A DNA stretch of 42,650 bases, from contig CATKZB010000009.1 of the NCBI GenBank assembly GCA_949841595.1, positions 1 to 42,650 of the forward strand, in the 5' to 3' direction. Shown here piece after piece: positions 15,641 to 23,343 of this stretch. Below the pieces are notes generated by a model. That model ran no database searches and had not been told where the DNA came from. It was given only the letters and a program-made list of their open reading frames with translations. Both the position numbers and the translations under genes were made by a program. The stretch comes from an uncultured Christensenella sp. (GTDB taxonomy: Bacteria; Bacillota; Clostridia; Christensenellales; UBA1242). Numbering within the stretch: the stretch's first letter is position 1; every line of letters begins with the position of its first letter.

Positions 15641-16894
15641 TTATTTTGTTTTTACTCTTCCAAGAGTGTAATTGTCGTTTTCTCTATCTTGCAATTCTTT
15701 AACAGGATTTGTTTTTTGTTCGTATCTATAATCTTGTCCGAAATGAGATATATGATCCATTATCACTTTATGACTTGCATTGTCTTTGGCATTTTTTTGA
15801 ACTTTGTTTTGATATTTGAAGAAGTTATCGGTATCTTCAAGATCATTGATATTGACGTAGCTTTCTCTTTTTGCTGTTGTTGTGACTGTGTTTTTTAAGA
15901 TTTTTCTGATATAGTCGATGTTGGATTGAAGTTTTATAAGTTCTGGAAATTCTCCGTTTGGAATAACTTGTTGCCAATCCTTCTTTTCATATTTTTTCAA
16001 GTTCTCTACTGATGCATGTAAATGTGCAATCTCTTGTTCAAGAAGCATCTCCCAAATAGCTTTGATTCTTTTATCAGATTCGTCGCACATCATAGAATAA
16101 TAGAGATAGCATTCAGTGTATTCATGCATCAAACACATTTCAAACCAACTTGCAGTTGGGTCTATTAAACTTCCATATTGAGAAACATGTTGTTCTTCAA
16201 CCATACCGATTTCTGTGTAAAGTTCTCTACCTTTTTGGTTTTTATAGAAAGATCCCAAGTTCATATAGTAGTTCATTGTTTGTTGTTCTGCAGCTGTGAT
16301 AATGCTTACTGCACACTTTGTAAACAAATCAGCTTTTTTGTTTGAGATTGGTTGTTTTACTTCGTCATAAGGATGACGATGATGTGAAACGGTTGGTCTT
16401 CCAGGAGTGACTTCAGTGTAATCTCCAACATAATCTTCAGCTTTTGCATTCATGTCACTTTCAAGCAAGTTGGCATAACGATATAAATGGTCAAAATCTT
16501 CAAGGAGTGCAAAATCGAGTGCTGCTTTGACATTTTTATCTTTAACATTCTGCGCTAAAAATGCAGTCAAGTCCACGGCAAGTTGCTCGTATCCAATTGT
16601 GGTTTCAAGAAGATTTTCATCAATAGGTTTCAAGCCTGCAATCAACTTTTGTTGTTGCTGTTCATTTCTTCTCACCATAGCAATCACTCTTCTTAAGTCA
16701 TTATCAGAACTGTGTCTGTGAAATTGATGTCCAAACCAGACGGACTCATATTCCGTTCCATTCATCAAAATGCATCTAACTCTTGTATAAGGACTTATTT
16801 CATTTTTGTCATAAGGTTTTTGAGCCAAGTCCTTCCAACTCATAACACATGCTTCAAGTTTCTTTGGTTTTTCTAAAAATGGGTTAAATTTCAT
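15641..16894 (-). CDS. Large ferritin-like protein (putative di-iron)
   Basis: 417 residues from ATG 16894 (SD GGAGG; an upstream in-frame ATG at 16924 lacks one). Helical segments carry Glu/His pairs typical of ferritin-like bundles: LLEDFDHLYRYANLLE, VEEQHVSQYGSLID, HEYTECYLYY and LLEQEIAHLHASVE. There appear to be two bundle-like halves plus a charged C-terminal tail. Function is unknown; iron or oxygen/peroxide chemistry is a guess from the fold. It is preceded on the same strand by an ArsR-like regulator (85-base gap), which may control it. Confidence 0.6.
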   Translation of the reverse strand: MKFNPFLEKPKKLEACVMSWKDLAQKPYDKNEISPYTRVRCILMNGTEYESVWFGHQFHRHSSDNDLRRVIAMVRRNEQQQQKLIAGLKPIDENLLETTIGYEQLAVDLTAFLAQNVKDKNVKAALDFALLEDFDHLYRYANLLESDMNAKAEDYVGDYTEVTPGRPTVSHHRHPYDEVKQPISNKKADLFTKCAVSIITAAEQQTMNYYMNLGSFYKNQKGRELYTEIGMVEEQHVSQYGSLIDPTASWFEMCLMHEYTECYLYYSMMCDESDKRIKAIWEMLLEQEIAHLHASVENLKKYEKKDWQQVIPNGEFPELIKLQSNIDYIRKILKNTVTTTAKRESYVNINDLEDTDNFFKYQNKVQKNAKDNASHKVIMDHISHFGQDYRYEQKTNPVKELQDRENDNYTLGRVKTK

Positions 16895-16979
16895 ACTTTT
16901 CCTCCAATTTAAAGTGTTTACCAAACTTGATAAAGTTATTCGGAAAGCATAAAACTTTATGGACTTAAATTAATTAAAA

Positions 16980-17495
16980 TTATTGAGGTTGGCGCATTAT
17001 TTTAGCAACTGCAGTGAATATTAAGACAATGCAACTTATATAAGGTCCGTTTATTTTATATATTTCATTTTCCTTTTTAAGCATTCCAATCTTATCTAAA
17101 AATGAAAGGTGATGATATAATTTTCCAGTTGTATTGAAATTCAACTCAGCCATAAGTTCTTTAGCAGTCATATGTTTTTGCATAAGTTTTTTGATTATTT
17201 CAAGTCTTTCTGGACTTGCAAACGCGTCCAAAATTTTGGATATTTCAACAGAATCTTTAGAAAGGGAATCTCTGATAGAACTCTTATCTGCACCAAAGTT
17301 TGAACCAAAACTTCCATCTGGAGAATTGTATTTGCCTACATAAGCAACATACCCTTCTTGCATTTCAGACGGGGCTATAGTGTTTCTGTGTATAATCTTT
17401 CCCTTTTCTGGAGTTTCGCTTTTGTTTAAATAACTTTCCAAAAGGGTTAATCTTTTTTCTAAATCATTTAATCTTTCTTTGTCAATTTTTTCCAT
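16980..17495 (-). CDS. ArsR-like winged-helix regulator
   Basis: 171 residues: N-terminal coiled-coil-like segment (1-25), Gly/Ser-rich middle (about 48-75), winged helix (about 87-150: ILDAFASPERLEIIKKLM, MTAKELMAEL, GKLYHHLSFL, GMLKKENEIYKI), and a short hydrophobic C-terminus (about 151-165). No obvious metal-binding cysteine pair. The palindrome ATTACGTAAT at its own predicted transcription start suggests autorepression. It probably controls the downstream ferritin-like gene. Confidence 0.7.
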   Translation of the reverse strand: MEKIDKERLNDLEKRLTLLESYLNKSETPEKGKIIHRNTIAPSEMQEGYVAYVGKYNSPDGSFGSNFGADKSSIRDSLSKDSVEISKILDAFASPERLEIIKKLMQKHMTAKELMAELNFNTTGKLYHHLSFLDKIGMLKKENEIYKINGPYISCIVLIFTAVAKIMRQPQ

Positions 17496-17527
17496 ATGTT
17501 CTCCTTTGTTTATTATTATATTATGTA

Positions 17528-17567
17528 ATTACGTAATAATTGTAAGCTAATTTAAGAAAGATGTCAA
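17528..17567 (-). promoter_or_regulatory. Promoter and palindromic operator of the ArsR-like gene
   Basis: Minus strand: TTGACA (17562-17567), 17-base spacer, TACAAT (17539-17544). The perfect palindrome ATTACGTAAT (17528-17537) sits just downstream at the predicted start, where a bound repressor would block initiation. Confidence 0.55.
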
Positions 17568-17606
17568 TTAAATTTACAAATTTCAATAAATAATTTTTAT
17601 AAAATG

Positions 17607-17635
17607 TTGACAAAGTCTTTTCAAATGGGTATAAT
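17607..17635 (+). promoter_or_regulatory. tRNA-Ser(TGA) promoter
   Basis: TTGACA (17607-17612), 17-base spacer, TATAAT (17630-17635), 33 bases before the tRNA 5' end: consensus in all respects. Confidence 0.8.
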
Positions 17636-17668
17636 ATCCATGTTTCCTTTGTGGGAAAGTTTTAATAT

Positions 17669-17756
17669 GGAGAGTTGGCTGAGCGGTCGAAAGCGGCGGT
17701 CTTGAAAACCGTTGAGGTGAAAGCCTCCTGGGGTTCGAATCCCTAACTCTCCGCCA
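17669..17756 (+). tRNA. tRNA-Ser (anticodon TGA)
   Basis: Acceptor GGAGAGT / ACTCTCC, discriminator G, encoded CCA. The anticodon loop CTTGAAA presents TGA. Long variable arm (GAGGTGAAAGCCTC) and T-arm GGGTTCGAATCCC. 88 nt, class II serine tRNA reading UCA-family codons. Confidence 0.95.
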
Positions 17757-17842
17757 ATATATGTCAAATACGCACGCCAAATATATTTTTGTCGATGAAA
17801 AAATTTGGGAGTTTATTTTAAGCGAGATAAAAGTGTTCGTAG
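17753..17842 (+). repeat. tRNA-flanking imperfect direct repeat, copy A
   Basis: Begins with the last bases of tRNA-Ser (GCCAATAT) and is collinear with copy B at 18881-18970 with about one single-base indel. The best-kept block is GAGATAAAAGTGTT (17824 here, 18953 in copy B). Each copy is followed by a long hairpin terminator. Possibly a remnant of a duplicated tRNA 3' region or of element integration. Confidence 0.5.
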
Positions 17843-17869
17843 TTTAAATACTTCTTGTCCCACCAGTTG

Positions 17870-17900
17870 AAACCTAAATCGAATATCTCGATTTAGGTTT
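17870..17900 (+). terminator. Hairpin terminator downstream of tRNA-Ser
   Basis: Perfect 13-base arms AAACCTAAATCGA / TCGATTTAGGTTT with loop ATATC, followed by T-rich sequence. Confidence 0.8.
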
Positions 17901-17943
17901 TTTATATTTGATATTTAATTATAAACAGGAGAAATATAAGAAG

Positions 17944-18840
17944 ATGGAAGAGATAATAATGCAAATTTTATCTTTCTGGGGAATTGAAAATAAACAGTTA
18001 ATACAAATAAATCCTTCAGTATGGGAGGTTAATAATTCATATATTATAAAAAAGTATAACGACAAAGATAAATTGGAAAAGAATATTAAAATATCTGAAT
18101 TGTTATCGGATTGTAAAATCCCTGTTGCAAAGATAATTTATACAATATCAAAAGAAAAGTATATTGAATTTAAAAATGATTATTTCCTTATTTTAAAAAA
18201 AATGAAGGGAAATAAAATTGTTAATTTTAAAGATAGAATAATAGCTCACAAAATGGGATGTGCAATTGCACAGCTACATGTGGCATTTGTTGAATGTGAG
18301 AAAGAAATTGAATTTGAAAATTGTAGTTTATTAAAAGAAATGAAAGGTTGGATAAGGAAAAGTTTAACAAGTAATGAGTGGAAGATTATATCTAAAGAAG
18401 AGTATTTAAGAACAGTAGAAACATTAGAAGGATTATATAATTACTTGCCGAAGCAATTAATTCACAGAGATGTACATTTTGGAAATTTTCTATTCTTTGA
18501 AGATAACTTGTCGGGTTATATTGATTTTGACTTGTCTCAAAGAAATATAAGAATATTTGATATTTGTTATTTTTTGACAGGATTATTAGCAGATGAAACA
18601 GAGAAATCTTTTACAAAAACTGAATGGATACAAAATGTTAAATCTGTTATTTCCGGCTACGATAGCATAAACAAACTAAACACAAAAGAAAAACTTGCAA
18701 TACCATATGTTATGGAATGCATTGAAATTTTATTTATTGCGTATTTCATCAATATTAATGATATAAAATGCGCTCAAAATGCATATAATGCATTTCAATT
18801 TATACAATTTTGTGAGAACGATATTAAAAATCTAATATGA
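17944..18840 (+). CDS. Aminoglycoside-phosphotransferase-fold kinase
   Basis: 298 residues from ATG 17944 (SD AGGAGA at 17927-17932). APH/choline-kinase fold: Brenner's motif HRDVHFGNF at about 174-182 with catalytic Asp, and the metal-binding IDFD at 193-196. The substrate could be an antibiotic, choline, homoserine or another hydroxyl compound; sequence alone does not decide. It is very A/T-rich even for this window and is bracketed by repeat copies A and B beside a tRNA, suggesting acquisition as a small cassette (inference). Confidence 0.75.
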   Translation: MEEIIMQILSFWGIENKQLIQINPSVWEVNNSYIIKKYNDKDKLEKNIKISELLSDCKIPVAKIIYTISKEKYIEFKNDYFLILKKMKGNKIVNFKDRIIAHKMGCAIAQLHVAFVECEKEIEFENCSLLKEMKGWIRKSLTSNEWKIISKEEYLRTVETLEGLYNYLPKQLIHRDVHFGNFLFFEDNLSGYIDFDLSQRNIRIFDICYFLTGLLADETEKSFTKTEWIQNVKSVISGYDSINKLNTKEKLAIPYVMECIEILFIAYFININDIKCAQNAYNAFQFIQFCENDIKNLI

Positions 18841-18880
18841 CAGCTTGGATTATAAAATCATTTTAGATTATGCCTCCTTC

Positions 18881-18970
18881 GCCAATATAAGCCAATGCGC
18901 ACATTAAAATATATTTATATAGATAATAAAAATTTTAGAGATTAAAATAAGTGAGATAAAAGTGTTTGTA
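18881..18970 (+). repeat. tRNA-flanking imperfect direct repeat, copy B
   Basis: Collinear, decayed copy of 17753-17842 (offset 1128-1129), sharing GCCAATATA, CGCAC, AATATATTT and the exact 14-mer GAGATAAAAGTGTT. No intact tRNA precedes it. Confidence 0.5.
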
Positions 18971-18988
18971 TTTTAGTCTCAACACCTT

Positions 18989-19030
18989 AGTTTCAAATTT
19001 GTTTCTTTTTTTAGAAACAAGTTTGAAACT
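18989..19030 (+). terminator. Long hairpin terminator after repeat copy B
   Basis: 18-base arms at 18989-19006 and 19013-19030 with a single G-U wobble, followed by T7. It corresponds in position to the hairpin after copy A but has a different stem sequence. Confidence 0.75.
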
Positions 19031-19100
19031 TTTTTTATGCTCAGAACTATCTTTTTTATGAGTATTGGAGTTTTTTTGTTTATACGAGAGTATATTAATG

Positions 19101-19151
19101 CCAGTTGACAAATTCAATCTGCCACTTATGATTTAAAAACAACCACTTATA
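19101..19151 (+). promoter_or_regulatory. Three helically phased LytTR-type binding sites
   Basis: CCAGTTGA at 19101, CCACTTAT at 19122 and CCACTTAT at 19143: direct repeats exactly 21 bases apart, the spacing of AgrA/LytTR operators (9-base repeats separated by 12). The third site ends about 10 bases upstream of the -35, as for activated LytTR promoters. The next gene encodes a LytTR protein. Confidence 0.65.
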
Positions 19152-19189
19152 TCAAATGTATTGATATACTTTTTATATATAAGTAAAAT
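19151..19189 (+). promoter_or_regulatory. Promoter of the LytTR-DUF3021 unit
   Basis: TTGATA (19161-19166), 17-base spacer, TAAAAT (19184-19189). A perfect inverted repeat ATATCAA-ATGTA-TTGATAT overlaps the -35 and could be a second operator. Confidence 0.55.
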
Positions 19190-19214
19190 AATTTTATTAA
19201 ATATGGAGGTATGC

Positions 19215-19655
19215 ATGAGAGTCGATTTGAAACTTGATGAGAACTGCAAAGAACCTAGAATAATTGTAGTTGCAAAAAGTTTGACAGAAGAAATTTCTGC
19301 ACTAATAGAAAGATTATCCAATGAAACGCCACAAAGCATTGTTGGATTTGATGGCAAAGATGTTTGTATTTTAGACATAGCTAGTATTGTTAGAATTTAT
19401 TCTGCAGTCGGCAAAGTTTTTGCAGTTACAGACAAAAAAGAATTTATTTTGCGCTTAAGGATGTATGAAGTCGAAGAGAGACTTGCTGGCAATAGCTTCG
19501 TTAGAATTTCAAATTCTGAAATAATCAACATTAAAAAAGCAAAAAAATTTGATTTAAGCATGGTTGGCACAATTGGAGTTGCTCTTTCAAATGGAGATAA
19601 AAGCTTTGTTTCAAGACGCTATGTAACAAAAATCAAAAATTTTTTAGGGATATAA
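19215..19655 (+). CDS. LytTR-family DNA-binding regulator
   Basis: 147 residues from ATG 19215, preceded by GGAGG at 19205-19209. The C-terminal half is a LytTR domain (VCILDIASIVRIYSAVGKVF, LRMYEVEERLAGNSFVRISN and the closing SRRYVTKIKNFLGI). The N-terminal part is a short alpha/beta segment, not a response-regulator receiver. This type is typically encoded next to DUF3021 membrane proteins, as here (12-base gap), and is thought to be regulated by them rather than by phosphorylation. Three phased LytTR sites upstream point to autoregulation. Confidence 0.85.
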   Translation: MRVDLKLDENCKEPRIIVVAKSLTEEISALIERLSNETPQSIVGFDGKDVCILDIASIVRIYSAVGKVFAVTDKKEFILRLRMYEVEERLAGNSFVRISNSEIINIKKAKKFDLSMVGTIGVALSNGDKSFVSRRYVTKIKNFLGI

Positions 19656-19667
19656 AAAGGAGATATT

Positions 19668-20135
19668 ATGAAAAAGAAATTATTATTCCGATGTCTAATC
19701 GGCGCACCTATTATGATAACAATTAGTTTGGTTATAACAATAATTATTTCTCTCTGTACAGGACATGGAGAATTTTATGCTGCACCACACGAACTTATGG
19801 ACTTATGTGGTAGCCCTGTTGTTGCAGTAATTGTTCAAACAATTTGTTCAGCTTTGCTTGGGGCAATTATAGGTGGATCATTTTTAATTTGGGATATAGA
19901 AAAGTGGAGCCTATTAAAACAAACTTTAGTTCACTTCGCTGTTATGGCCGTCCCATCTTTTCCTCTTGCTTACTTATTAAACTGGTTGCCTCATTATTTA
20001 TATGGAGCTCTTGGTTATATTGGAGCATTTATTTTAATGTATATAATTATATGGCTAGTAATGTATTTTTCTACAAAAAACAAAATAAAGAAAATGAACA
20101 AACAACTAGATGAAATAAACAAAGATAATAAATAA
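19668..20135 (+). CDS. DUF3021 membrane protein
   Basis: 155 residues with four hydrophobic segments (about 10-32, 48-75, 85-108 and 112-136) and a charged cytoplasmic tail (KNKIKKMNKQLDEINKDNK). It matches the DUF3021 partners of short LytTR regulators, which probably sequester or modulate the regulator at the membrane. SD AAAGGAG before the ATG. Operon with the LytTR gene, closed by a terminator. Confidence 0.8.
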   Translation: MKKKLLFRCLIGAPIMITISLVITIIISLCTGHGEFYAAPHELMDLCGSPVVAVIVQTICSALLGAIIGGSFLIWDIEKWSLLKQTLVHFAVMAVPSFPLAYLLNWLPHYLYGALGYIGAFILMYIIIWLVMYFSTKNKIKKMNKQLDEINKDNK

Positions 20136-20140
20136 AAAGC

Positions 20141-20169
20141 AAAATCACGACGCAAAAGTTCGTGATTTT
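20141..20169 (+). terminator. Terminator of the LytTR-DUF3021 unit
   Basis: AAAATCACGA (20141-20150) pairs with TCGTGATTTT (20160-20169), followed by further T residues. Confidence 0.75.
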
Positions 20170-20265
20170 TTGTTGCAGCAATTTTGCCAGTTTTAAATGT
20201 GGTGGCTATATAAACTTTTGTGTAAATAAGGACAGACGAAAATACGCATTTATTATTGAAATGTT

Positions 20266-20293
20266 TTGTTATAATAGCAATCTATGATATATT
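20266..20293 (+). promoter_or_regulatory. Promoter candidate(s) of the UDG-like gene
   Basis: TTGTTA (20266-20271), 16-base spacer, extended -10 TGATATATT (hexamer 20288-20293), six bases before the ATG at 20300, would give a leaderless mRNA. An alternative -10 TATAAT at 20270-20275 would give an 18-base leader. Neither supplies an SD. Confidence 0.4.
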
Positions 20294-20299
20294 AAAATC

Positions 20300-20866
20300 A
20301 TGGAAATATCTGAACAAATTAGAAATTGTAGATTGTGTGGGAATCTACCAAAACTTGTTGAAGTCAACTTGCAAATAGGATCAACACCTTTTATTATAAT
20401 TGGCGAAAGTCCTGCAAAAGATGGTTGGATTGAAAGTAAAAAAGCTTTCTACAATAAATTAGGCAAATTGCAAGCAAGTGGCAAAATCTTAGAAAAACTA
20501 CTTAACGGGATCGGATATTCTGTTGGTGATATTTATTTTACAGAGTGTTGCAAGTGCATTATTGAAGATAGGAAACAACTTGAAAAATGTTCTCAGAATT
20601 GTAGGTCAATTTTATTTCAGCAAATATCAAGTGTTCCATGTAATATAATCGTTACAATGGGCTTGCATCCAACACAAGTGCTATTGAATAAGAAAATACA
20701 AAGGTTTGCCGATTATGTTGGCAAAGAAATAATGATTAAGTTAGAGAATAAAAATTACCTTTTGTTTCCAATTTATCATCCTTCTCCACTTAATCCTAAA
20801 GGTTATAAAGACAATATACCGATCTTTGCAAAATTGAGACGTTTAATAAATAAAGGGAGTGTATAA
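20300..20866 (+). CDS. Uracil-DNA-glycosylase superfamily protein (family 4/5-like, Fe-S)
   Basis: 188 residues. The N-terminal CRLC (C10, C13) with further cysteines at 83/84/86, 97 and 101 matches the Fe-S-cluster UDGs. The GESPAKDGW segment (35-43) corresponds to the water-activating motif 1 and the HPSPL segment (H160) to motif 2. Removal of uracil or another damaged base from DNA is the likely role. No SD precedes the ATG and no alternative in-frame start is better. Confidence 0.75.
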   Translation: MEISEQIRNCRLCGNLPKLVEVNLQIGSTPFIIIGESPAKDGWIESKKAFYNKLGKLQASGKILEKLLNGIGYSVGDIYFTECCKCIIEDRKQLEKCSQNCRSILFQQISSVPCNIIVTMGLHPTQVLLNKKIQRFADYVGKEIMIKLENKNYLLFPIYHPSPLNPKGYKDNIPIFAKLRRLINKGSV

Positions 20867-20888
20867 CGAATAGTACATCTCGTCAATT

Positions 20889-20912
20889 AACTGATAAGAT
20901 TTCTTGTCAGTT
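20889..20912 (+). terminator. Terminator of the UDG-like gene
   Basis: AACTGATAAG (20889-20898) pairs with CTTGTCAGTT (20903-20912), with one wobble, followed by a T tract. Confidence 0.65.
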
Positions 20913-21002
20913 TTTTATTTGTTTTTGCAATATCATATTAATTTGATGCAAATTGCACTTTGATGTGATATAATGTAACTAAGAATTTAAAGGAGGCTAA
21001 TT

Positions 21003-22379
21003 GTGGACAAAGAATATATTCTCTCTCAATTTCAAGTTCAAAAAGAACATTTGCTTGTAAGTGAGTTAAGAAAGGTAAAGAATAGAATTAAAGCACTTAA
21101 GCTTCTTCAAAAAAATATAAGATTAATGGAAGATGAGATTTGCGACGCTTTGAAACTTGATTTAAACAAGAGCAAAACAGAAGCTTATATGTCAGAGATT
21201 GGATTGGTTTTGAGCGAGATATCTTATATGATTAAGCATTGTAAAAAATTTGCCAAAGTAAAGCGAGTGCACACACCACTTGCACAGTTTGCATCAAAAT
21301 CATATGTGATGCCTTGTCCATATGGAAGTGTGCTTATTATAAGCCCATGGAATTATCCTTTCATGCTTTCAATTGAGCCACTTGTTGATGCGATATCTGC
21401 TGGAAACAGTGTTATTTTGAAACCAAGCGAAACATCCATTAATGTCAGCAATGTGATAGCAAAGCTGATTGAAAAAACGTTTCCACCTGAACAGGTTTTT
21501 GTTGTTCAAGGTGGAAGAGAAAAATGTTCGTTTCTGCTTGATCTTGATTTTGATTATATTTTCTTTACTGGAAGTATGAGAGTTGGCAAAATTGTTCTGC
21601 AAAAAGCAGCAGAAAAATATATTCCTGTCACATTAGAGCTTGGAGGGAAAAGTCCTTGTATTGTTGATGAAACAGCAAACATAGAACTCGCTGCAAAAAG
21701 AATTGTTTTTGGGAAATTCTTAAACTGTGGACAAACCTGTGTTGCACCAGATTATATTTATTGTTCAAGCAAAATCAAAGACAAACTTATTAGGGAATTG
21801 GAAAAACAAATTGTTTTGCAATATAGTGATAATCCAATTAATAATGAAGACTATCCTAAAATGATAAACAAAAAACAATTTGATGCAAACACAAGGTTGA
21901 TAAATGAAAAGAATGTTATTTTTGGTGGGAAACATTCCGAAGAAAAACTCAAAATTGAACCAACGCTTTTAAACTCCACATTTGATTCAGAAGAAATGCA
22001 AGAAGAAATCTTTGGGCCAATTTTACCAATTGTCACTTTTGAAAATTTGGATGAAGTTGTGAAAAAGGTAAATTCGTTTAATAAACCTCTTGCACTATAT
22101 TGTTTTTCTTCTTCAAAAAAGAATCAAGACAAAATTATGACAGAGTGTGATTTTGGTGGTGGATGCGTGAATGACACAATCATTCATATTGCAACTTCAA
22201 ACATGGGTTTTGGTGGATTGAAGTCAAGTGGAATAGGCTCTTATCACGGCAAAAAAGGATTTGAAACATTCACAAATTATAAAAGCATTGTCAACAAAAA
22301 AACATGGATTGACTTGCCTATGCGTTATCAACCATACACAAAAGCTAAACATAAAATGATTAAGATGTTTTTAAAATAA
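21003..22379 (+). CDS. NAD(P)-dependent aldehyde dehydrogenase (class-3-like)
   Basis: 458 residues, the short class-3 length. ISPWNYPF (113-120), FFTGSMRVGK (187-196) for cofactor binding, general base E212 in LELGGKSP, catalytic C246 in NCGQTC, and IFGPILPIV. Oxidises aldehydes to acids, often fatty or aromatic. GTG at 21003 is the start, six bases after AAAGGAGG; an extended -10 TGATATAAT sits at 20966-20974. The next gene starts 10 bases after the stop, so they are probably one operon. Confidence 0.9.
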   Translation: MDKEYILSQFQVQKEHLLVSELRKVKNRIKALKLLQKNIRLMEDEICDALKLDLNKSKTEAYMSEIGLVLSEISYMIKHCKKFAKVKRVHTPLAQFASKSYVMPCPYGSVLIISPWNYPFMLSIEPLVDAISAGNSVILKPSETSINVSNVIAKLIEKTFPPEQVFVVQGGREKCSFLLDLDFDYIFFTGSMRVGKIVLQKAAEKYIPVTLELGGKSPCIVDETANIELAAKRIVFGKFLNCGQTCVAPDYIYCSSKIKDKLIRELEKQIVLQYSDNPINNEDYPKMINKKQFDANTRLINEKNVIFGGKHSEEKLKIEPTLLNSTFDSEEMQEEIFGPILPIVTFENLDEVVKKVNSFNKPLALYCFSSSKKNQDKIMTECDFGGGCVNDTIIHIATSNMGFGGLKSSGIGSYHGKKGFETFTNYKSIVNKKTWIDLPMRYQPYTKAKHKMIKMFLK

Positions 22380-22389
22380 AGGAAACGAT

Positions 22390-22959
22390 ATGAAAAATTT
22401 TATACTTATACATGGGATGAGTTCTCATCTTGATGAAAGTTTTGGAATTAAGATTAAAGAGAGAATTAAAAATCATGGCTTTGAAATTATTGAGCCATTT
22501 TTTCCACTTAAACATCAAATTTCACTTGAAAATTGGACAGAAGAATTGGACAAGTTTCAAAAATATTTTAATGACAAAACTTGTTTTTTGTGTCATTCAC
22601 TTGGGTGCGTTTTTATAATCAAATATTTATTTAAACGTAAAATAAAAGCTCATGCAATAATTTCTATTGCAGGCGCTGATTTTGATGAGAAAAATTCTCT
22701 TGGCGAAAAATATCCTCAACTTTATGATTTCAAAGAATTAGAAGAAGAGTATGAATATGCCAAAAATAATGTTAAATATTTTTTTAACATATATAGTGAC
22801 GATGATAATGTTTTGACTCAAGATTCATTGATTTCGTATACGAAGAAAACTGGTGCAACTGGCATTATTATAAAAGGACGAGGACATTTTGGAAGGTCGT
22901 CGGGCGTTCGAGATATACCTGAGATAGAGAATATATTGAACAAAATAAGTGAGAATTGA
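22390..22959 (+). CDS. RBBP9/YdeN-family alpha/beta hydrolase
   Basis: 189 residues. Oxyanion/first strand FILIHGMSS (4-12), nucleophile S70 in CHSLG (a Gly-to-Cys variant of GHSLG), a candidate acid among D137-D139, and H166 in GRGHFG. These small serine hydrolases have unknown natural substrates. It follows the aldehyde dehydrogenase by 10 bases (SD AAAGGAAA) and resembles the protein at 29789-30322, suggesting within-cluster duplication or repeated acquisition. Confidence 0.8.
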   Translation: MKNFILIHGMSSHLDESFGIKIKERIKNHGFEIIEPFFPLKHQISLENWTEELDKFQKYFNDKTCFLCHSLGCVFIIKYLFKRKIKAHAIISIAGADFDEKNSLGEKYPQLYDFKELEEEYEYAKNNVKYFFNIYSDDDNVLTQDSLISYTKKTGATGIIIKGRGHFGRSSGVRDIPEIENILNKISEN

Positions 22960-22976
22960 ATGGGCAAGGGATGAAC

Positions 22977-23282
22977 ATGAAAAATTTTAAAATTATTACA
23001 TTATGTGGAAGCGTAAAATTTAAAGATGAATTTTTGAAAGAACAACAAAGGCTTACTTTAGAAGGGAATATTGTTTTCTCTCCGACGTTTTTTGAAAATG
23101 TGAGTGAAGATTTTTTGTTTTCAACAGAAATGAAAACTATGCTTGACGAAATGCATAAAAGAAAGATCGATTTGTCAGACGAAATTTTTGTTATAAACAA
23201 AAATGGATATATAGGATCTAGCACCAGATCAGAAATCGAATATGCCACAAAGCTGGGCAAAAAAGTGAATTATTTAGAATAA
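22977..23282 (+). CDS. Nucleoside 2-deoxyribosyltransferase-like protein
   Basis: 101 residues from ATG 22977, which has AAGGG six bases upstream; the ATG at 22971 is too close to it. The short Rossmann-like fold shows TLCGSVKFKDEF (8-19) and IFVINKNGYIGSSTRSEIEYA (about 70-90), the pattern of small NDT-like/DUF4406 proteins that bind nucleotides or their sugars. Likely nucleotide house-cleaning. Follows the hydrolase gene by 17 bases. Confidence 0.75.
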   Translation: MKNFKIITLCGSVKFKDEFLKEQQRLTLEGNIVFSPTFFENVSEDFLFSTEMKTMLDEMHKRKIDLSDEIFVINKNGYIGSSTRSEIEYATKLGKKVNYLE

Positions 23283-23343
23283 TAGTTTGATTTTTTTGAT
23301 TATGAATTGATTTTATAGTAAACTATAAAAGTGGAGGTAAACA

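Larger units (their letters stand above)
18841..19214 (+). other. Gene-free stretch: repeat copy B, terminator, LytTR operator
   Basis: No gene supported. 18881-18970 is the degenerate copy of the tRNA-Ser flank, preceded by GCCTCCTTCGCCA, which resembles a decayed tRNA 3' end. 18989-19030 is a long hairpin terminator. 19101-19189 holds the operator and promoter of the LytTR gene. Confidence 0.7.

Noticed and set aside
17801..17865. Possible degenerate tRNA ending in TCCCACCA after tRNA-Ser
   Set aside because: GGGAG and TCCCACCA could mimic acceptor ends, but no anticodon arm or convincing T-arm can be folded.
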